Assembly (NCBI GenBank): GCA_910578385.1
Contig: CAJTQV010000003.1
Location: 195,051 to 259,050, forward strand
Length of the DNA: 64,000 nucleotides
From: an uncultured Muribaculaceae bacterium
GTDB taxonomy: Bacteria; Bacteroidota; Bacteroidia; Bacteroidales; Muribaculaceae
Reading direction: 5' to 3'
Each line of letters opens with the position of its first letter. Position 1 is the stretch's first letter. The notes under the pieces were generated by a model. It saw nothing but the letters and a program-made list of their open reading frames with translations, did no database searches and had not been told where the DNA came from. A program made the position numbers and the translations under genes. Of the stretch, positions 61,314 through 64,000 are shown one piece after another.

Positions 61314-61384
61314 CAGCCGGAATGCGTGGAGACACAAATTCCGGACAACTATTTTATTAACCAATTCAATAAACCGGCAAGTTT

Positions 61385-61918
61385 ATGGCAACCAAAATTA
61401 GATTACAGCGTCATGGCCGCAAGCGCTACGCTTTTTATCCTATTGTAGTCGCCGATAGCAGGGCACCACGTGATGGTAGATTTATTGAAAGGATAGGTTC
61501 TTATAATCCGAACACTAATCCTGCTACAATAAGTTTAGACTTCGACCGTGCTTTGTATTGGGTGGAGACAGGTGCTCAGCCCACCGACACAGTTCGCTCG
61601 ATCCTCTCCAAAGAGGGTGTGATGCTCATGAAGCATCTCCGTGGCGGTGTCAAGAAAGGCGCATTCACTGAAGAAGAGGCACAGCGCCGCTTCGACGCGT
61701 GGAAAGCTGACCGCAACAAGGTAGCTGACGCAGCAAAGGCAAAAGAAGATGCCAAGGCCGCTGAGGAGGCAAAGGCACGTTTCGATGCCGAGGCAGAGAA
61801 GAACCGTCTCAAAGGAGAGGCAGTAGCTAAGAAGAAAGCAGAGAAGCTCGCAGCCGAGGAGGCAGCCGCCAAGGCAGCTCTTGAGGCAGAGGCAGCCGAG
61901 GAAGCCGCAGCCGAGTAA
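61385..61918 (+). CDS. rpsP: 30S ribosomal protein S16 with long C-terminal tail
   Basis: A 177-residue S16. Residues about 1-85 are the ribosomal domain (TKIRLQRHGRKRYAFYPIVVADSRAPRDGRFIERIGSYNP split over two strands; VETGAQPTDTVRSIL). The rest is an Ala/Glu/Lys-rich, helical tail (about 90 residues), twice the length of most bacterial S16 proteins; such tails are seen in other Bacteroidota. About 61440-61555 is AT-rich with AGA and TTA codons unlike the rest of the gene. It has its own promoter and terminator. Confidence 0.96.
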   Translation: MATKIRLQRHGRKRYAFYPIVVADSRAPRDGRFIERIGSYNPNTNPATISLDFDRALYWVETGAQPTDTVRSILSKEGVMLMKHLRGGVKKGAFTEEEAQRRFDAWKADRNKVADAAKAKEDAKAAEEAKARFDAEAEKNRLKGEAVAKKKAEKLAAEEAAAKAALEAEAAEEAAAE

Positions 61919-61932
61919 TCGACCGCTTCGCT

Positions 61933-61977
61933 AACAAATAAATCCGGAGTCGCCCCGCGACCCCGGATTTATTTGTT
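61933..61977 (+). terminator. rpsP terminator
   Basis: AACAAATAAATCCGG and CCGGATTTATTTGTT (15-bp perfect arms) enclose a 15-nt GC-rich loop. Confidence 0.88.
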
Positions 61978-62015
61978 TTGCCCCCGTGCTGCCATATGGC
62001 GTGAACCCCACACAT

Positions 62016-62192
62016 GTAGGGTCGCGGCATGCCGCGGCCGTATCGTCGGTATCGTCCCATCTCGTCGCCATCTCATCGCCGTATCGTCGCCGTCTCATCG
62101 TCCTATTGTCAATGTATTCCGCATAGACACTTCGTCATTTCAATCCGCGTCTGTCTCTCCGGACGGTGGGCCGCGGCATGCCGCGACCCTAC
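62016..62192. repeat. REP/BIME-like inverted pair
   Basis: A 24-bp sequence (62016-62039) beginning GTAGGG and holding the palindrome GCGGCATGCCGC occurs again as its exact reverse complement at 62169-62192. Two GTAG-headed palindromes facing each other are the layout of a bacterial interspersed mosaic element. The 129 bp between consists mainly of degenerate 11-12-bp units (TCGTCGCCATC, TCATCGCCGTA and the like). No RAYT transposase is in the window. Confidence 0.7.
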
Positions 62193-62195
62193 GGG

Positions 62196-62275
62196 TTGGA
62201 CGCGTGGCGGACGTGTTTGACGCGTGGCGGACGGGTTTTACGTGCGGCGGACATGTTTGACGCGTGGCGGACGGC
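62196..62275. repeat. Four tandem 20-bp repeats
   Basis: Four adjoining units of the type TTTGACGCGTGGCGGACGGG (62196, 62216, 62236, 62256), with a few changes per copy. Directly next to the BIME-like pair. From here to the promoter at 62447 I see nothing else. Confidence 0.85.
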
Positions 62276-62446
62276 TGCATGTGGCGACTGAACGGTGCGT
62301 GCCGGTTTTGTCTGAGGTAAAATGCGTGTGAATCAAAATGACCCTTATTCCTGGTATTTCGTATCAGATGAAAGATGTTCTATGATATTTAGCAGATGGA
62401 AGGTATCCCGGATTAAATGGAAGTGAACAAAGTGAACTGATTAATT

Positions 62447-62478
62447 CTTGGCACGGTAAATTTATTATTTTAATTTTG
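62447..62478 (+). promoter_or_regulatory. Promoter of the structured RNA
   Basis: CTTG (62447-62450), 20-bp spacer and TAATTTTG (62471-62478), one base short of the consensus. Confidence 0.65.
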
Positions 62479-62484
62479 CGATTG

Positions 62485-62714
62485 CTGACTGCAACGCTTA
62501 ACCTCGGTCAACGGCATAGCGGGAAGGAGGCAGTTGTGCTGAATAGTCAGCGCAGCATATTTTCCGGAAGCGTTTACTCTACGCTTTTTGACATTGCGAA
62601 AGCCGGTGTTTCTTCGTGAGGCCTCAGAAGATTGCCGTTTCTACCGAGATGGGCAATACCGGCGTATAGCGATGTGGAAAGCGTAACAGTACGGACCTCA
62701 CGTTTCCTTTTTTT
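62485..62714 (+). ncRNA. Structured non-coding RNA, about 230 nt, class unassigned
   Basis: Bounded by a good promoter and a hairpin (62676-62684 with 62700-62707) followed by T7, with no ORF. Several helices are visible: a closing pair of ACTG/CAGT and ACGCTT/AAGCGT (62488-62499 with 62679-62690), GTGCTGA/TCAGCGC (62536-62553), ACATTGC/GCGATGT enclosing GCCGGT/ACCGGC, which in turn encloses two hairpins (CTTCGTGAG/CTCAGAAG and ATTGCC/GGCAAT). The closing pair and the terminator share AAGCGT, so they exclude each other. It could be the Bacteroidales-1/6S-type RNA or a leader that controls the lipoprotein gene at 62763. It does not look like tmRNA or RNase P. Confidence 0.65.
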
Positions 62715-62762
62715 CAAATCAAGCTTCTACGGGGTCAAGAAGCTGCAAAAAATACCTATATC

Positions 62763-63581
62763 ATGAATCTCAAATCAGTATGCATCCGGTCGCTGTGCGC
62801 TGTAATGCTCTCTGCGCTCCTATGCGGAACGCTCTCGTCGTGCGGCGGCTCAAAAAAATCAGATCACTCTTACAAACTCACACCAGAGACTACAGCGGTC
62901 AAAGGTGATTTGTCTGACTACTACGAGGTCGTGGACAAAGAGTATACTACAACCAATAATTATCGCACTATGATGGATGATTGGCATACCATCGTTGCGA
63001 TAGAAATCAAGCGTACAGACAAGGAGTTTGATTTCGATTCGGAATCTACACTGCCTATGTTAAAAGAATCTGTGGGAATGACAGGCAATGCAGGTTTTGG
63101 AATTGAGATTATCGACGAAAACGGTAACGTCATTGCTAAATCTGCTGCAACAGACGGTGGCATACATGGTATGTATAACGATGATGACATGAAAGAGGCT
63201 CTTAAACTCAAGCCAGGTGAAACAGCTACTGTGCGCTGGGAAATTAACTTTGCCGATGACGACAAACCGGTAAAATTCCGTCTCACTTCTGCATATGAAA
63301 AAAGCGGATATGATGGTGGAAATACTGAAGCTTCGGCCAGCTCTTCTTCCTCGAACAATTGGGATGCGACACTCGATTCTTATGAGAAGTACGTAGACCA
63401 GTATATCGTGGTATACAAGAAAGTTCAGAGCGGGGACATGTCAGTAATGGCCGAAATGGGCAGCATGCTTGAGAAAGCCGAGGACCTGCAGAAAAAACTC
63501 GACGGAGCAGAGTCTGAATTGACCGCTGCCCAGGCATCAAGACTTGCCAAGATAAACTCCAAGCTTATGTCTGCAATGTAA
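62763..63581 (+). CDS. Lipoprotein, DUF6591-like
   Basis: A 272-residue lipoprotein: signal with lipobox LSSC (Cys near residue 27). A beta domain follows (about 45-185: DYYEVVDKEYTTT, WHTIVAIEIKRTDKEFDFD, FRLTSAYE), then a Ser/Asn-rich linker and a helical C-terminal part (WDATLDSYEKYVDQYIVVYKK to LTAAQASRLAKINSKLM) like DUF6591 proteins of Bacteroides. Function unknown. The ATG is 48 bp after the T run of the structured RNA, so expression may depend on read-through. Confidence 0.72.
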   Translation: MNLKSVCIRSLCAVMLSALLCGTLSSCGGSKKSDHSYKLTPETTAVKGDLSDYYEVVDKEYTTTNNYRTMMDDWHTIVAIEIKRTDKEFDFDSESTLPMLKESVGMTGNAGFGIEIIDENGNVIAKSAATDGGIHGMYNDDDMKEALKLKPGETATVRWEINFADDDKPVKFRLTSAYEKSGYDGGNTEASASSSSSNNWDATLDSYEKYVDQYIVVYKKVQSGDMSVMAEMGSMLEKAEDLQKKLDGAESELTAAQASRLAKINSKLMSAM

Positions 63582-63587
63582 ACCGCC

Positions 63588-63630
63588 AACATGAGTTGAG
63601 GGTCTGAAAATACCCTCGACTCATGTTTTT
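63588..63630 (+). terminator. Terminator after the DUF6591-like gene
   Basis: AACATGAGTTGAGGGT and ACCCTCGACTCATGTT (16-bp arms with one G-T/G mismatch) followed by T7 in TTTTT. Confidence 0.88.
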
Positions 63631-63688
63631 CTGTTAGCAGTCGTGAATAATAAGATGCTGAAAGTAGTTGAATTAAATATCAAAAGAA

Positions 63689-64000
63689 ATGAAAAAACTA
63701 ATCCTTTTTGTTGCAGGATGTATGGCAATCATTCCTGCATGTGGTAAACCTGCAGCGGCAAATTCTCATAACTCTGCCGATTCTGCAACTGAAGCCGCTA
63801 CGGAATCTGACAAGGGCGTCCGGGACACCCAAGACCCGACAACCCTCGACCTTTATAACCTTAAGACTCCGGTTAAGGTGATGAAGGAATGGGCTATATC
63901 TCATAGTGATCTCGCGGAGAATCCGAAACTCAATCCAACATCGCCCGATGCTGTCAAGGCTGCTATTGAGAAGGAAATTCTTGACGAGATGTCTGTCCGG
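63689..64000 (+). CDS. Putative lipoprotein, 3' partial
   Basis: 104 codons are open from ATG 63689 to the right edge. A signal peptide with lipobox IPAC (Cys near residue 18) is followed by an Ala/Ser/Asp-rich linker and then PVKVMKEWAISHSDLAENPK, helical in look. The AAAAGAA just before the ATG is typical for translation starts in this phylum. No family recognised. It continues beyond the window. Confidence 0.75.
   Translation, partial: MKKLILFVAGCMAIIPACGKPAAANSHNSADSATEAATESDKGVRDTQDPTTLDLYNLKTPVKVMKEWAISHSDLAENPKLNPTSPDAVKAAIEKEILDEMSVR

Noticed and set aside
62485..62714. tmRNA, RNase P RNA or SRP RNA
   Set aside because: No tRNA-like ends or tag frame, no RNase P core motifs, and no GGAA-tetraloop SRP helix with the usual flanking bases could be recognised.
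1..64000. tRNA or rRNA genes, insertion sequences, prophage or integrase genes
   Set aside because: None could be recognised on either strand by reading; a tRNA scan and a transposase profile search would settle this.

Overview
The window looks like a chromosomal piece of a Bacteroidales bacterium, most likely a gut Muribaculaceae or close relative (order well supported, family inferred). Reasons: many upstream regions carry the Bacteroidota promoter pattern TTTG-N20-TAnnTTTG; the genes include Nqr, a DPE2-like amylomaltase with two starch-binding domains, class III fructose-bisphosphatase, Omp28/DUF6029/T9SS-tailed secreted proteins, ExbB-ExbD-ExbD-TonB, DUF4250, DUF3244 and a Bacteroidota-type radical-SAM peptide maturase. 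Most of the window is moderately GC-rich housekeeping DNA; about 28.4-36.8 kb is visibly more AT-rich and accessory.

Layout. 0-7 kb: a phosphohexomutase (cut at the left edge), then malQ and a B12-dependent ribonucleotide reductase in the opposite direction. 7.2-12 kb: a HIRAN-like membrane-anchored protein and a cell-envelope operon (TlpA-like thioredoxin, DUF6029 protein, Omp28-like lipoprotein, T9SS-tail protein). 12-19.6 kb: fbp, a small membrane protein plus DAHP synthase/chorismate mutase, a double FdtA-type cupin, a porin, an exported HAD phosphatase and DUF4250. 19.6-26 kb: priA followed by bioA, bioF and a bioG-bioC fusion; bioD lies apart at 40.7 kb. 26-28.5 kb: two small outer-membrane barrels, a DUF59 Fe-S protein and an LpxH-like hydrolase, then an MNT nucleotidyltransferase with only the tail of its HEPN partner.

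28.9-39.5 kb is the most unusual stretch. It reads as a rearranged ribosomal-peptide (RiPP) locus: two paralogous TonB-receptor-like barrels with nearly identical promoter and signal-peptide DNA, a membrane TPR/HTH regulator with a compositionally foreign 3' part, a secreted DUF3244 protein, a radical-SAM maturase that breaks off in mid-barrel and runs into the double-glycine and six-cysteine core of a precursor peptide in another frame, a C39-peptidase ABC exporter, and a stub resembling the N-terminus of the HlyD partner. A possible small RNA follows.

39.6-61.9 kb: exonuclease, bioD, glyA, nqrABCDEF, a TPR/phosphate-binding/small-membrane-protein operon, exbB-exbD-exbD-tonB, pgk, a MurNAc kinase fused to a RapZ C-terminal domain with its MurU-like partner, prfA and rpsP. 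61.9-64 kb: a REP/BIME-like inverted pair, a 20-bp tandem repeat, a promoter-to-terminator structured RNA of about 230 nt, and two lipoproteins, the last cut by the right edge.

A recurring feature is a heptamer repeat (CTAAAAC and variants), always C-rich on the + strand, lying just upstream of five genes. All functional assignments come from reading motifs in the sequence; no database search was run.
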